Notes under the pieces: model-generated
The model's input: only the letters and a program-made list of their open reading frames with translations
Told to the model about the DNA's origin: nothing
Database searches by the model: none
Assembly (NCBI GenBank): GCA_003558065.1
Contig: PWMU01000185.1
Span: 1 to 58,146 of the forward strand
Length of the DNA stretch: 58,146 nt
Direction: 5' to 3'
Origin: Opitutia bacterium
GTDB lineage: Bacteria > Verrucomicrobiota > Verrucomicrobiia > Opitutales > T3Sed10-336
In this document: one piece after another, positions 32,376 to 41,753 of the stretch
Position numbering within the stretch: the stretch's first letter is position 1
How the letters are laid out: each line of letters begins with the position of its first letter
Translations under genes and position numbers: made by a program

Positions 32376-33527
32376 GTGGCCAAGAAGAAAAGAAATGAAA
32401 AAACAGCGGCGCTGCTGTTCGCGGATTCCGACTCCAGTGCCGATCAGCTTTACCTGGCGCGTTTCTTTGTTCCCGATCCGTTCGTCTCGTTCGTCATCGA
32501 GGGACGAAAGGTCGCGCTGTTCAATGCGCTCGAAATCGCGCGTGCTCAAAAGGAGTCCGCCTTTGACGAGGTTCACTCCTGGGAGGCCTGGCGGGCGAAG
32601 GCTGCCAGGCGGACGGGCGACGGGCACGGCGGTGTCGGTGTCGCGGCGGTCATTGCGGAGTTTGCGCGAAGTCTCAAACGGAAGCGCTTCCGGGTGCCGC
32701 CCGCTTTTCCCTACGGGCTCGCGCGCGAACTGGAAGCGCGGGGGCTGATCCTCGAAGCGGCCGCCGACGGCCTGTTTCCCGAACGGGAGCAAAAGAGCGA
32801 TGCCGAAGCCCGGCTGATCCGCCGGGCCAACGCGTGCAGCGCGGCCGGTATCCGGGCGGCGGAGACACTGTTGCGAGCGGCGACGATCCGCAAAGGGAAG
32901 CTGCATCACCGGGGCCGCTTCCTCACCTCGGAAGTTCTCAAGGAAGCCATCGAAGTCGCGTGCCTGAAGGCCGGAGGAGTGGCCGCCCACACGATCGCCG
33001 CCGGCGGCGACCAGGCCTGCGATCCGCACTGCTCGGGCAGCGGGGTTTTGCGGGCGAACGAGCTGATCATTGTCGATGTATTTCCGCGGATGAAGGAAAG
33101 CGGCTATTTCGGGGACATGACCCGCACCTTCCTGAAAGGCACCCCTTCCGACCGGCAGCGCGAGCTGGTCGCGGCGGTGAAAACCGCCCGGCAGGAAGCG
33201 TTGCAAGCCATCCGGCCCGGCGCCGCGGCCGCAAAGATCCACCGGGACGTCGCCGCGCTTTTCGAGGCGCGCGGCTTCCGCACTTCGGTGGAAAACGGCG
33301 TGCCCCGGGGGTTCTTTCACGGGACCGGCCACGGTCTGGGACTCGCACTGCACGAGGCTCCGCGCCTGTCCACGGGCGGGCCCCGATTGAAGAAAGGGCA
33401 CGTGATTACCGTCGAACCGGGCCTTTACTATCCCGGGCTCGGGGGCGTGCGCATCGAGGATGTGGTGCGGGTCACCTCAACCGGCTCCGAGAGACTTTCC
33501 GCCTGTCATTACCGCTGGGTCTGCTGA
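32376..33527 (+). CDS. M24 family metallopeptidase (Xaa-Pro peptidase-like)
   Basis: A 383-residue creatinase/aminopeptidase-fold enzyme. The five metal ligands can be read in order: IIVDVFPR (Asp), YFGDMTRTF (Asp), GTGHGLGL (His), VEPGLYY (Glu) and RIEDVVRV (Glu). The N-terminal 150 residues are the usual non-catalytic domain. It probably cleaves the first peptide bond of peptides with Pro at position 2, in the cytoplasm. The start is GTG at 32376, 8 bases after a GAGGAA site. Confidence 0.9.
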   Translation: MAKKKRNEKTAALLFADSDSSADQLYLARFFVPDPFVSFVIEGRKVALFNALEIARAQKESAFDEVHSWEAWRAKAARRTGDGHGGVGVAAVIAEFARSLKRKRFRVPPAFPYGLARELEARGLILEAAADGLFPEREQKSDAEARLIRRANACSAAGIRAAETLLRAATIRKGKLHHRGRFLTSEVLKEAIEVACLKAGGVAAHTIAAGGDQACDPHCSGSGVLRANELIIVDVFPRMKESGYFGDMTRTFLKGTPSDRQRELVAAVKTARQEALQAIRPGAAAAKIHRDVAALFEARGFRTSVENGVPRGFFHGTGHGLGLALHEAPRLSTGGPRLKKGHVITVEPGLYYPGLGGVRIEDVVRVTSTGSERLSACHYRWVC

Positions 33528-33651
33528 GAAACTCCAATGCCGCCGGAGAGCCGGGTATATGGAACCTCCGGCAAGGGAACACGGACAATTGAATTTTATC
33601 CCCATTGTTTCGCATGCATCAAGAAAACCATGAACGACAAGGAGCAGCAAA

Positions 33652-35010
33652 ATGAAGATACAGGGAAACAAACTACGTAGCGGTCGAGCCGTCGTCGGCG
33701 GAAGGAGCCTTTGTTTGCTGGGCGCAACGATGCTCTTCGCCGGCTTGCCTGGTGCCGGGGGCAATCCGGAAGTTGAATTGGAGCTCGTTGCCGACGGGAT
33801 GACCGCGCCTCTGGCCCTCCGGTCGTACGGGGAGACCGATCATTTGCTGGTCGTCGACCAGGTCGGGGCGATTCATTTTCTCGAGGAAGACGGCACGGTC
33901 CGCGAGGAACCGTTTCTGGATATCCGGGACCGCATGCTCGATATCCGGGAGAGCTTCGATGAAAGGGGGCTCCTTGGTCTCGCATTGCATCCGGATTTCA
34001 ATGACAACGGGCGTTTCTTTGTTTATTACTCCGCTCCTCTGAGAGACGAGGCCGATCCCGATTTTGATCATACCAGCCGGGTTTCCGAGTTCACGGTCGG
34101 CGATCCGGAAATCGGAAGGGCGGATTTGGATTCGGAAACGGTGGTGATGCGGATCGATCAGCCGCAGTTCAATCATAACGGGGGCACGCTGGCATTCGGT
34201 CCGGACGGCGCCCTCTACATTTCCGTGGGCGACGGCGGCGGGGCCAACGACACCGGCCATGGCCATCCGCCGGAAGGCAACGGTCAGGCCATCGATACCC
34301 TTTTGGGCTCGGTGCTGCGCATCGATGTCGACAACGGCGATCCCTACGGGATTCCGTCGGACAACCCTTTCGTCGACCAGGAAGGGCGCGATGAGATTTT
34401 CGCCTACGGGCTGAGAAACGTCTGGGGGATGTCCTTCGACCGGGGAGGCGACCGGCGGTTCTTTGCCGCGGATGTCGGGCAGGATATGTTTGAAGAGGTC
34501 AATATTCTCGAAGCCGGCGGCAACTACGGGTGGAATATTCGCGAGGGATTTCATTGTTTCGATCCCGATGCCCCGCGCAACCCCCCCCAGGACTGTCCCG
34601 ACGAGGGACCGAGGGGCGAGCCTTTGCTCGATCCAATTATTGAGTACAAGAATCGACGGGGATTCGCTGAGGATTCCGATGCGTTGGGAGTCAGCGTCAT
34701 CGGGGGCTTCGTTTACCGGGGCGCGGATTTGCCGCACCTGGAGGGACGCTACATTTTCGGGGACTGGAGCCGGAGTTGGGGGCGGCCGGACGGGCTGATT
34801 CTGATTGCTACGCCGCCGGAAGGCGACGTGATGGACCGCTGGGAACTCGAACCGCTCGACACGACTTCGCATCCGGAAGGGCGGCTCGGCGCTTACGTGC
34901 TCGGTTTTGGCGAAGACCGGCACGGCGAGCTCTACGTCATGACCAACGATCGAAGCATGCCGACCGGGGAAACCGGAAAGGTCTATCGTCTGGTTCCCGC
35001 GGAGCCGTGA
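33652..35010 (+). CDS. Secreted PQQ-type sugar dehydrogenase (glucose/sorbosone dehydrogenase fold)
   Basis: A 452-residue protein with a signal peptide (LCLLGATMLFAGLPGAGG) and the six-bladed propeller of soluble glucose/aldose dehydrogenases: RGLLGLALHPDFNDNG near residue 105, NHNGGTLAFGPDGALYISVGDGG near 165 (quoted in part: NHNGGTLAFGPDG, LYISVGDGG), GLRNVWGMSFD near 250, EEVNILEAGGNYGWN near 285, and VIGGFVYRG near 345. It probably oxidises a sugar or aldehyde in the periplasm with PQQ; no PQQ synthesis genes are in view, so cofactor and substrate are inferred. AAGGAGCAGCAAA precedes the ATG. Confidence 0.87.
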   Translation: MKIQGNKLRSGRAVVGGRSLCLLGATMLFAGLPGAGGNPEVELELVADGMTAPLALRSYGETDHLLVVDQVGAIHFLEEDGTVREEPFLDIRDRMLDIRESFDERGLLGLALHPDFNDNGRFFVYYSAPLRDEADPDFDHTSRVSEFTVGDPEIGRADLDSETVVMRIDQPQFNHNGGTLAFGPDGALYISVGDGGGANDTGHGHPPEGNGQAIDTLLGSVLRIDVDNGDPYGIPSDNPFVDQEGRDEIFAYGLRNVWGMSFDRGGDRRFFAADVGQDMFEEVNILEAGGNYGWNIREGFHCFDPDAPRNPPQDCPDEGPRGEPLLDPIIEYKNRRGFAEDSDALGVSVIGGFVYRGADLPHLEGRYIFGDWSRSWGRPDGLILIATPPEGDVMDRWELEPLDTTSHPEGRLGAYVLGFGEDRHGELYVMTNDRSMPTGETGKVYRLVPAEP

Positions 35011-35120
35011 AGGGCCTTTTGAGGCCGACGCCCATTTCCCGGGGGTCGAAGGGGAGCGGCGGGGAGGGAACGTCCGTCCTGTCCCGACGGTTCGGCCTGC
35101 CTGGGTTTGATCGCGGCGGC

Positions 35121-35783
35121 TCAGGCTTCGGCGGCACCGGAGACCGGGATCGTTTCGTGCAGTTGCCGCGGCCGGTCGACCAGGAAATCCGGATGGTGGC
35201 GGGCGAGCAGTTCGCGCGAATTGAATCCCCAGGAGACGGCGACCGCCCGGAGCTCCGCCTTGCGGGCCGCTTCAATGTCGCGTACTTCGTCTCCCGCGTA
35301 GGCCGTTTCCTTGGGATGCATCCCGGTCTTGCGAAGGAGTTGACGCAGCGACCTGCTCTTGCCGAAAAGGTGCGACGAGGTGTGCAGGCCGGCGAACACT
35401 CCGTCGAGATCATGGTTTTTCAAAAAGGCGGTGATGTTTTCGCGCGAGTTGGAGCTCATAATGGCCAGGACCACCCCGCGTTCCCGAAGCGTGTGCAGTG
35501 CTTCCGGGACGCCTGGAAAGGGACGGAGATTCGGGACTTCCGCTTTGAGTTCCGTTCGGACCCGGTTGACCCACCCGGGAAGGGATCGCAACGGAATACC
35601 CAGTTCCCGGATCACTTCGCGGGTGCTTTTGCCGCGAAGGGCTTCCGGGACGGGCGGGGATTCCGCCGAAACCCCGACCTCCCGCGCCAGACGCATGCCA
35701 ATGCGGCAAACCGCGTCAAAACTGTCCGCCAGAGTGCCGTCGAAATCGAAAACCAGGTTTTTGATCGGCGGTGACAACGGCAT
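35121..35783 (-). CDS. HAD-superfamily hydrolase (phosphoglycolate-phosphatase-like)
   Basis: 220 residues from the Met at 35783. Motif I is VFDFDGTLADS (nucleophile Asp and general acid Asp), motif II is AIMSSNS, and motif IV is YAGDEVRDIEAA with the metal Asp pair. A helical cap lies between motifs I and II (about residues 20-85), as in subfamily IA phosphatases such as phosphoglycolate phosphatase. The substrate cannot be read. The longer frame to 35915 lacks homology to the family and is not used. Confidence 0.87.
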   Translation of the reverse strand: MPLSPPIKNLVFDFDGTLADSFDAVCRIGMRLAREVGVSAESPPVPEALRGKSTREVIRELGIPLRSLPGWVNRVRTELKAEVPNLRPFPGVPEALHTLRERGVVLAIMSSNSRENITAFLKNHDLDGVFAGLHTSSHLFGKSRSLRQLLRKTGMHPKETAYAGDEVRDIEAARKAELRAVAVSWGFNSRELLARHHPDFLVDRPRQLHETIPVSGAAEA

Positions 35784-36028
35784 AGGGGCAGGTTTGCATC
35801 GGCTCCCGACGGGTACGATTCCAAAGTTCGGAGGCGGCGACGTTTTCTGAAAGCACACGATTCCCGGCCCGTCCTGCAGAACAGCCGGAAAGCGGGCGTT
35901 CGTACACCGGGCCATCCGTGGCGCCCGTGCATTCGCTTGCTTGCATCGGTCCGCTTCCGCGCTATAAGAGGAGCTGCGGTGAACCTGTGCCCACTATTCC
36001 GGTTTGCCGGCCGCTCCGGCTTTATTCT

Positions 36029-37177
36029 ATGGAATCCAACTCAAAAACTTTCACCCGGTGTCGTGCGGACGTGGATCTGGGCGCGCTGGAAGACAATGTC
36101 CGTGCGCTCCGTGGCCTGCTCCCTCGAAACGTCTCCTACCTTTCGGTGGTCAAGGCCGACGCCTACGGGCACGGCTTGCCCGAGGTGGTGGAACGGCTGG
36201 CCGGGTGTGGCGTGGACCTCTACGGGGTGGCGAATGTCACCGAGGCGGCGGCTGTGCGCCGGATCGATCCTCGGCGGCCGATTCTCCTGCTGAGTGCGCT
36301 CCTTCCGGAGGAGGATCCCTGTCTGGCGAGGTACAACCTCACGGCGACCGTGTCCGCGGAAGACGAGGTTGCTCGGTTTGACGAAGCCGGCCGGCGGGCC
36401 GGACGTCGTATTCCGGTCCATATGAAAATCGACACGGGCATGGGACGTCTCGGTGTTTGGCACGAAATCGCCGGCGCCCTGTACCGGAAACTGGCGGAGG
36501 CCCGCCACCTCGAACTGCGCGGGATTTACACCCACCTGTCGAGCGCCGATAGCGATCCGAATTTTACGGAACGCCAGCGCCTCCTCTTTCTCGAAACTCT
36601 GGAGGGCTTCAAGGGATTGGCGCGGGAGGAACTCCTGATCCACGCCGACAACAGCGCCGGTCTGGACACGTTTCAACCCGAACGCGGGTTTAACGCCGTC
36701 AGGATCGGGTTGGCACAGTACGGGGTTATTCCGGGGCGGCACGCCCGTCACCTGCTCACGCGCGTCGAGTTGCGGCCCGTCTGCAGCCTCCACACCCGGG
36801 TCACCCTGGTGAAAACGCTTCCGGCCGGCACTCCGGTGAGCTACGGTCAGACTTACAGACTCCAAAGCGACGCCCGCGTCGCGGTATTGAGTGCCGGCTA
36901 TGGCGACGGAATCCACCGGGCCTGCGGCAACCGGGGCTCCGTGCTGATCGGTGGACAACGCTGTCCGATCCTGGGGCAGGTCACGATGGATGAGGTCGTC
37001 GCGGATATCTCCGGGGCCGGGGCCGTCGCCTGCGGCGACCAGGCAACGTTCTTCGGACGCCAGGGCGGTACGGAGATGTCGATCCGCGAATTCAGCGACT
37101 CGTGCGGGACCATTCCCTGGGAAGTGTTATGCGCGATCACCAGCCGCGTGCCGAGGGTGTATTCATCGTCTCGCTAG
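36029..37177 (+). CDS. alr: Alanine racemase
   Basis: 382 residues of the fold type III PLP family that makes D-alanine for peptidoglycan. The PLP Lys is in VVKADAYGHG (about residue 40) and the catalytic Tyr in SAGYGDGIHR (about 290). MKIDTGMGRLG and VTMDEVVADI are also diagnostic. The start at 36029 gives the usual spacing to the PLP Lys; upstream in-frame sequence is not conserved in style. Confidence 0.94.
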   Translation: MESNSKTFTRCRADVDLGALEDNVRALRGLLPRNVSYLSVVKADAYGHGLPEVVERLAGCGVDLYGVANVTEAAAVRRIDPRRPILLLSALLPEEDPCLARYNLTATVSAEDEVARFDEAGRRAGRRIPVHMKIDTGMGRLGVWHEIAGALYRKLAEARHLELRGIYTHLSSADSDPNFTERQRLLFLETLEGFKGLAREELLIHADNSAGLDTFQPERGFNAVRIGLAQYGVIPGRHARHLLTRVELRPVCSLHTRVTLVKTLPAGTPVSYGQTYRLQSDARVAVLSAGYGDGIHRACGNRGSVLIGGQRCPILGQVTMDEVVADISGAGAVACGDQATFFGRQGGTEMSIREFSDSCGTIPWEVLCAITSRVPRVYSSSR

Positions 37178-37190
37178 TTCCTTGTACGGC

Positions 37191-37222
37191 ACTTCCCTGC
37201 GGGAACGGGTTTATCCCGCGAT
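37191..37222. repeat. REP-like palindrome, family B
   Basis: ACTTCCCTGCGGGAACGGG followed by TTTATCCCGCGAT, nearly the same as the element at 23749-23782. CGGG-TTTAT-CCCG is its core hairpin. It sits 14 bases after the alr stop. The rest of the 149-base gap shows nothing further. Confidence 0.65.
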
Positions 37223-37326
37223 GCGCTGTGTTACGCGGCCGATCGCCTGCAGGATCGTTAGTCCCGGCCGGCCCGCGACAGATCCGGCTTCCCCGTCGTG
37301 CCGGAATTCCCGCGAGGCGTGTTCCC

Positions 37327-37773
37327 TCACGACTTCTTCCGGTACACCGCCTTCGGGTCAAACACCCGTTCCTGAGTGAATTCGAGTTCATGGGTTTCCG
37401 GATCCTTGACGCGCCGGTAAAAGCACGAGCGGAAACCCTGGTGGCAGCAGCCTTCGCCGGTCACTTCCACTTTGAGCAGGACCACGTCCTGGTCGCAATC
37501 GACGTAGAGGTCCCGCACCTTTTGGACCAGCCCGGATTCCTCGCCCTTGACCCAGAGCTTTTTCCGGCTCCGGCTGTAGTAGGTAGCCTTCCGGGTTTTC
37601 AGGGTGTGGGCGAGCGCTTCCTCGTTCATGAAGGCCACCATCAGGATGTCGCCCCGGGTCGCGTCCACCGTGATGCAGGGGATCAGACCGTCCGCGTCGA
37701 ATTTCGGTCGAAGGACCGAGCCTTCTTCGATTTCCGCCTTGTCGGTTCTTTCGGGAAACAGGGATTCGCTCAT
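37327..37773 (-). CDS. hisI: Phosphoribosyl-AMP cyclohydrolase
   Basis: A 148-residue single-domain HisI, step three of histidine synthesis, opening the adenine ring of PR-AMP. Visible: MVAFMNEEALAHTL, then ATYYSRSRKKLWVKGEESG, the metal-binding YVDCDQD, and GEGCCHQGFRSCFYR with the zinc Cys residues. No HisE domain is fused and no other his gene is nearby, so the pathway genes are scattered. Confidence 0.96.
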   Translation of the reverse strand: MSESLFPERTDKAEIEEGSVLRPKFDADGLIPCITVDATRGDILMVAFMNEEALAHTLKTRKATYYSRSRKKLWVKGEESGLVQKVRDLYVDCDQDVVLLKVEVTGEGCCHQGFRSCFYRRVKDPETHELEFTQERVFDPKAVYRKKS

Positions 37774-37906
37774 AGCAGGTCGTTGTCCGCGGAATCCGGC
37801 CTCGGGTCAAGAAGAAGCCGCAGGGGTGAAAGGAGGGGCTGGATCACCGCGCCCGTTGGTCGTTGAGCTACCTTCCGACCGGGGAAGCAGGGAACCGGAA
37901 GGATTC

Positions 37907-38572
37907 CTACCGTTTGCGGTCCCGGCCCCGTATCACGATGGTCAGGCAAAATCCGACGATAAAACCGCCGATGTGGGCCCACCAGGCGATGCCGCCGGTG
38001 ATCTCGGTCTGCATCAGCTGGGACATTCCCATTGTGAACTGGAGGCCGAACCACAGCAGGAGGAAGACGAAAGCCGGCACCGGGATCAGCGGAATAATCC
38101 AGGGGACCAGTGTCACGACCATGGCGAAAGGGAAAAGCAGCAGGTACCCGCCCAGAACGCCCGCGACCGCCCCGCTCGCGCCGATCATCGGGATTTCCGA
38201 CATCGGTGCGACTGCGAATTGGGCGGCGGCGGCTCCGAAGCCGCTGATCGTGTAGAGCAAAAGGGTGCGCAGGGAACCGAGACGGTTCTCCACCGGCGGG
38301 CCGAAGATGAAAAGAAACCAGAGATTGACACCGAGATGGAGCAGGTTCGCGTGCAGGAACATGGAAGTGAACACGCTGGTCGTCGTCTCGGACAGCGGCT
38401 GCTCATGTACGGACGCCGGGATGAACGCGTATTCGTAAAAGAACGCTTCGAGCCTTCCCTCCCGGGCCAGCAGCATCTGGAACGCGAACAGGATCATGTT
38501 GCCCACGATCACCGTGAGGGTGACCGGCGCGATCACGTTGCGCGGTTTGCTGTCGAATAAGGGAAGGATCAC
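37907..38572 (-). CDS. Rhomboid-family membrane protein
   Basis: A 221-residue protein with six hydrophobic segments. The catalytic Ser is in MIGASGAVAGVLGG (about residue 135), the His in WWAHIGGFIVGF (about 200), and the helix 2 motif in HLGVNLWFLFIFG (about 80), so the serine protease dyad is complete. It would cut membrane proteins within the bilayer; its targets are unknown. A gap of 133 bases separates it from hisI on the same strand. Confidence 0.9.
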   Translation of the reverse strand: MILPLFDSKPRNVIAPVTLTVIVGNMILFAFQMLLAREGRLEAFFYEYAFIPASVHEQPLSETTTSVFTSMFLHANLLHLGVNLWFLFIFGPPVENRLGSLRTLLLYTISGFGAAAAQFAVAPMSEIPMIGASGAVAGVLGGYLLLFPFAMVVTLVPWIIPLIPVPAFVFLLLWFGLQFTMGMSQLMQTEITGGIAWWAHIGGFIVGFCLTIVIRGRDRKR

Positions 38573-38669
38573 GACGGAAAAAAGGTGCGCGGGCGGAAGT
38601 TTTCGAATCGAAGTCTACGCTGCGCGAGCCGCCCCGTGCATTCCTTCCGGAGGTACGTTTCGAATCGGA

Positions 38670-39878
38670 TCAACGGCTTCCGTGTTCCGCGTAAGTCGAA
38701 TAGATCGCCTCCAGCCGGCCGCGTGCGACATCGTGGGTGTCGGCGAACCAGAAACGATAGCTGAGCGTCAGGGAGCGGTCGTCGTCGATTTCGTAGGGAA
38801 TGAATTCGCCGAAGCGTCCATAAAGGCGTTCCGACATCTGCGCGCCGTCCGGATTGTCCGGATGGCTGAAGTAGCCCGCCGTGTAGTCGTTTCCTTCCAC
38901 CCTGAATTGAAACGCGTTCCACGGCAGATCGACATAGTTCTCGGTATCCTCCAGTTCTTCGTCCGCCGGGTGCTCGTCCCAGGGTTCCGGGCGCAGAAAC
39001 CGCGAATGCTCGGCGTTGTCGGCAACATACTGGGCGGCGCGGAACTGCAGTCCCCCGTGGTGGAGGTCGCCCCCCAGCTCCACGGCGCCCGCCACCGATC
39101 GCAGGGTGGAATGGACATCGATCACGGTGTCTCCGTCGGGCTGTCTGAAAGCGCGGACATGACGGGTTTCCTCGGCGAAGGGCTCGCCGTCGGGCTTGTT
39201 CCAGGAGATGATCACGACATGATCCCCGAAAACCGGGCCGGTGCGGGCCTTTTTGACTTCGAGGTGCTCCGTGTGTTCGCCGTTGCGGGAATGCCAGACA
39301 TCCAGGGATTCCCCGTTTACCCGAATCCTGTTGTACCCGAAATAAATGCCCCGGTGATGCGAATAGAGGCCCCCCGGTCCTTTCGTGATCAGGCGGCTTC
39401 CGTCCGGCGCGTAGACGTGATGAAAGGGTTTCATGGTGTTTTCCACGTCTTCGGGATCGAAGTCCGGGTGGACATACCTGAGGACCGCGGTGTCATTCGC
39501 CAGCAGCTCGGCGGTGTTGTTTTCCTGCTGCTCCCAACGAAACGAGTGATCGGCTTGCGGGGCATCGAAAACGACCTCGTAATCCCGTGATTCGCCTGCC
39601 GGGACATCCGCAAAGAACCACAGGTAGGTTTCTCCGGCGTCGGTGTGTTCCACCTGGGCCGGCCGTCGCCCGTCATCGCCTCGGAGGAAAACGCGAGCGT
39701 CTTCGGCGAGGTCCCGTCCGTCCCATTTCACCGCAACCGGCGCCGAAGCCAGGTCATGCCGATCGGCGGTAACCCGGACGTTTGAATCGGCGTCGGTCGT
39801 CGTCGCACAACCGATCACGAGAGCCAGGCAGAGGAGAAGAGTTGCGAACAGGGCGCTTCTGTTGGTTCCGTTTTTCAT
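38670..39878 (-). CDS. PmoA/DUF6807 family lipoprotein
   Basis: A 402-residue protein. The N terminus is a lipoprotein signal (ALFATLLLCLALVIGC, lipobox V-I-G-C). The body contains MKPFHHVYAPDGSRLIT and GGLYSHHRGIYFGYN, the hallmark of the DUF6807 (PmoA-like) family, which is plentiful in Verrucomicrobiota and Planctomycetes. The family's biochemical role is not established; despite its name it is not a proven methane oxygenase subunit. It diverges from the enolase-superfamily gene with about 200 bases between. Confidence 0.85.
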   Translation of the reverse strand: MKNGTNRSALFATLLLCLALVIGCATTTDADSNVRVTADRHDLASAPVAVKWDGRDLAEDARVFLRGDDGRRPAQVEHTDAGETYLWFFADVPAGESRDYEVVFDAPQADHSFRWEQQENNTAELLANDTAVLRYVHPDFDPEDVENTMKPFHHVYAPDGSRLITKGPGGLYSHHRGIYFGYNRIRVNGESLDVWHSRNGEHTEHLEVKKARTGPVFGDHVVIISWNKPDGEPFAEETRHVRAFRQPDGDTVIDVHSTLRSVAGAVELGGDLHHGGLQFRAAQYVADNAEHSRFLRPEPWDEHPADEELEDTENYVDLPWNAFQFRVEGNDYTAGYFSHPDNPDGAQMSERLYGRFGEFIPYEIDDDRSLTLSYRFWFADTHDVARGRLEAIYSTYAEHGSR

Positions 39879-40083
39879 AAAATACTGGTTTGATGGGTGG
39901 TTTGTCCTTCCGGAGGGCGAAACGACCGGGACTCAGCCGGTTTTCCGCGTCCGGTCTGTAATTGTGGCCATAAGCTACCGAAACAGGCTCCGGCAATGCA
40001 AGCGCCGAACCGGCGCCGAAGTGATGAGCCGTTGACAATCGGGTGGCGGGACTGTGCCATACACGTTTTCTCAACCGATTGAA

Positions 40084-41538
40084 ATGAGCATGAAGATTTC
40101 CGTCAAAGAAACCGATTTATTCCTCCGTAATGTCCGTACGCGGATGCCTTTCAAATACGGGATCGCGGTACTCACCGGGGTGCCGCACCTGGTAATGCGG
40201 ATGACGGTCGAAGTCGACGGGCGTCCGTTCATCGGTCTGGCGGCGGACAATCTTCCGCCGAAATGGTTCACGAAGAATCCGGATCAGTCCTTTCAGGATG
40301 AGGTGGGGGAGATGTTCGAGGTCATCGAATCGGCTTCCCGCCTGGCCGTGGAATCCGGGTCGGTCGGCAGTGTTTACGAACTCTGGGCGGCCGTTTACGC
40401 CAAACAGAAAAGTTGGGCGTCGTCGAAACAATTGCCCCCGTTGCTGTGGGCCTTTGGCGTTTCGCTTGTTGAGCGCGCGTTGATCGACGCATTCTGCAAG
40501 GCGACGGGGGATTCCTTCGCCCGGGCTGTGCGGCGCAACACGCTCGGGTTGGAACTCGGCGACGTCTATGAGGAGCTCAAGGGAGTGCGTCCCGCGGAGG
40601 CGCTGCCCTCCGAGCCCTTGCGCGGCCTTTTTGTCCGCCATACTGTGGGCCTGGCCGATCCTCTGACCGACGATGAGATTCCCGACGACGAACGCGCGGA
40701 CGACGGGCTTCCTCAGTCGCTGGACGCGTGTATCCAGACTTACGGGCTTCGTTACTTCAAGATCAAGCTTTGCGGCGAGGCCGGACTCGATCTGGAACGC
40801 CTGCGGAGGATTGCCGGTTTGGTCGAGGGCGCGGGGATTTCGGACTACCGCTTCACACTCGACGGCAACGAACAGTACACGGAGGTGCCTCCGTTCCGTT
40901 CGCTATGGGAGGAACTCCTGCGGGAGGATTCGATCCGGACGTTCCTGTCGAGGCTGATCGTCGTGGAACAGCCGTTGCGCCGGGATGTGGCCCTGAATCA
41001 GAACACCGCCCGGGACCTGCTCGACTGGAAGGAGCATCCGCCGATGATCATCGACGAGTCCGACGCGACGCTGAACGCGCTCCCCGATGCCCTTGAGGCC
41101 GGGTATGTCGGCACCTCGCACAAGAACTGCAAGGGTATCGTCAAGGGTATCGCGGCGGCGGGATTGCTCGCCAACCGGAGAAAGGCGGACCCGGATCGCC
41201 TTTACGTTCAGACCGCCGAAGACCTGACGAACATCGGACCGGTTGCCCTGCAGCAGGACCTGGCTGTGATCGCCACACTCGGTATCGGACACGCCGAGCG
41301 CAACGGGCATCACTACTTTCGCGGGCTGAGCGGTTTCGAGGAATCGGTTCAGCAGGCCGTGCTTCACTGTCACGGCGACCTCTATCACCGGTACGCGGCC
41401 ACCACCGCCGTGCGGATCGAAGGAGGCTCGATCGCGATCGGCAGCACGGTCGACGCGCCGTTCGGTACGGGGGTGCCGCTTGATTTATCCGGTTTTGTCC
41501 CGCGATCGCAATGGCGTTTCGAGTCGCTGGAGTCCTGA
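40084..41538 (+). CDS. Enolase-superfamily (mandelate racemase/muconate lactonizing-like) protein
   Basis: 484 residues from the Met at 40084. The barrel half carries YFKIKLCG (catalytic Lys pair, about residue 230), FTLDGNEQY (first metal Asp, about 258), IVVEQPLRRD (second, Glu, about 300) and PMIIDESDATL (third region, about 332). The N-terminal capping domain is longer than usual. It probably abstracts a proton next to a carboxylate; the substrate is not readable, and the neighbours give no clear hint. An in-frame ATG 30 bases upstream and another 6 bases downstream are possible starts. Confidence 0.82.
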   Translation: MSMKISVKETDLFLRNVRTRMPFKYGIAVLTGVPHLVMRMTVEVDGRPFIGLAADNLPPKWFTKNPDQSFQDEVGEMFEVIESASRLAVESGSVGSVYELWAAVYAKQKSWASSKQLPPLLWAFGVSLVERALIDAFCKATGDSFARAVRRNTLGLELGDVYEELKGVRPAEALPSEPLRGLFVRHTVGLADPLTDDEIPDDERADDGLPQSLDACIQTYGLRYFKIKLCGEAGLDLERLRRIAGLVEGAGISDYRFTLDGNEQYTEVPPFRSLWEELLREDSIRTFLSRLIVVEQPLRRDVALNQNTARDLLDWKEHPPMIIDESDATLNALPDALEAGYVGTSHKNCKGIVKGIAAAGLLANRRKADPDRLYVQTAEDLTNIGPVALQQDLAVIATLGIGHAERNGHHYFRGLSGFEESVQQAVLHCHGDLYHRYAATTAVRIEGGSIAIGSTVDAPFGTGVPLDLSGFVPRSQWRFESLES

Positions 41539-41705
41539 CCGCTCCGTTCCTCTCCCGGATTTGATCCCTTTGCCTCGTAGCCCACAGGCGACAACATCGG
41601 GGTCTTCGGATCCATGTTGACGAACTTCCTGGATTTACCCCCATCATCGCTTGCCGTCCGGACCACAGCCAGGACTTTTCCTCAAAAAATCAACTTATCC
41701 CCAGC

Positions 41706-41753
41706 TAGCAGCCTGCCGGAATCAGCCTACCGGCTGATTCCGGCAGGCTGCTA
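41706..41753. repeat. Perfect 22-bp palindrome at a gene end
   Basis: TAGCAGCCTGCCGGAATCAG continues two more bases and is mirrored exactly on the other side of a 4-base loop (TACC): a 22-bp perfect stem. Its last three bases are the stop codon of the minus-strand gene that follows. It would make an extremely stable hairpin in either transcript, acting as a bidirectional terminator or mRNA end. There is no T-run, so it may also be a mobile palindromic unit. Confidence 0.85.

Noticed and set aside
32334-33401. The 5' extension of the DUF192 frame to 538 residues
   Set aside because: It is antisense to the M24 peptidase, and the lipoprotein signal marks the true start near 32333.
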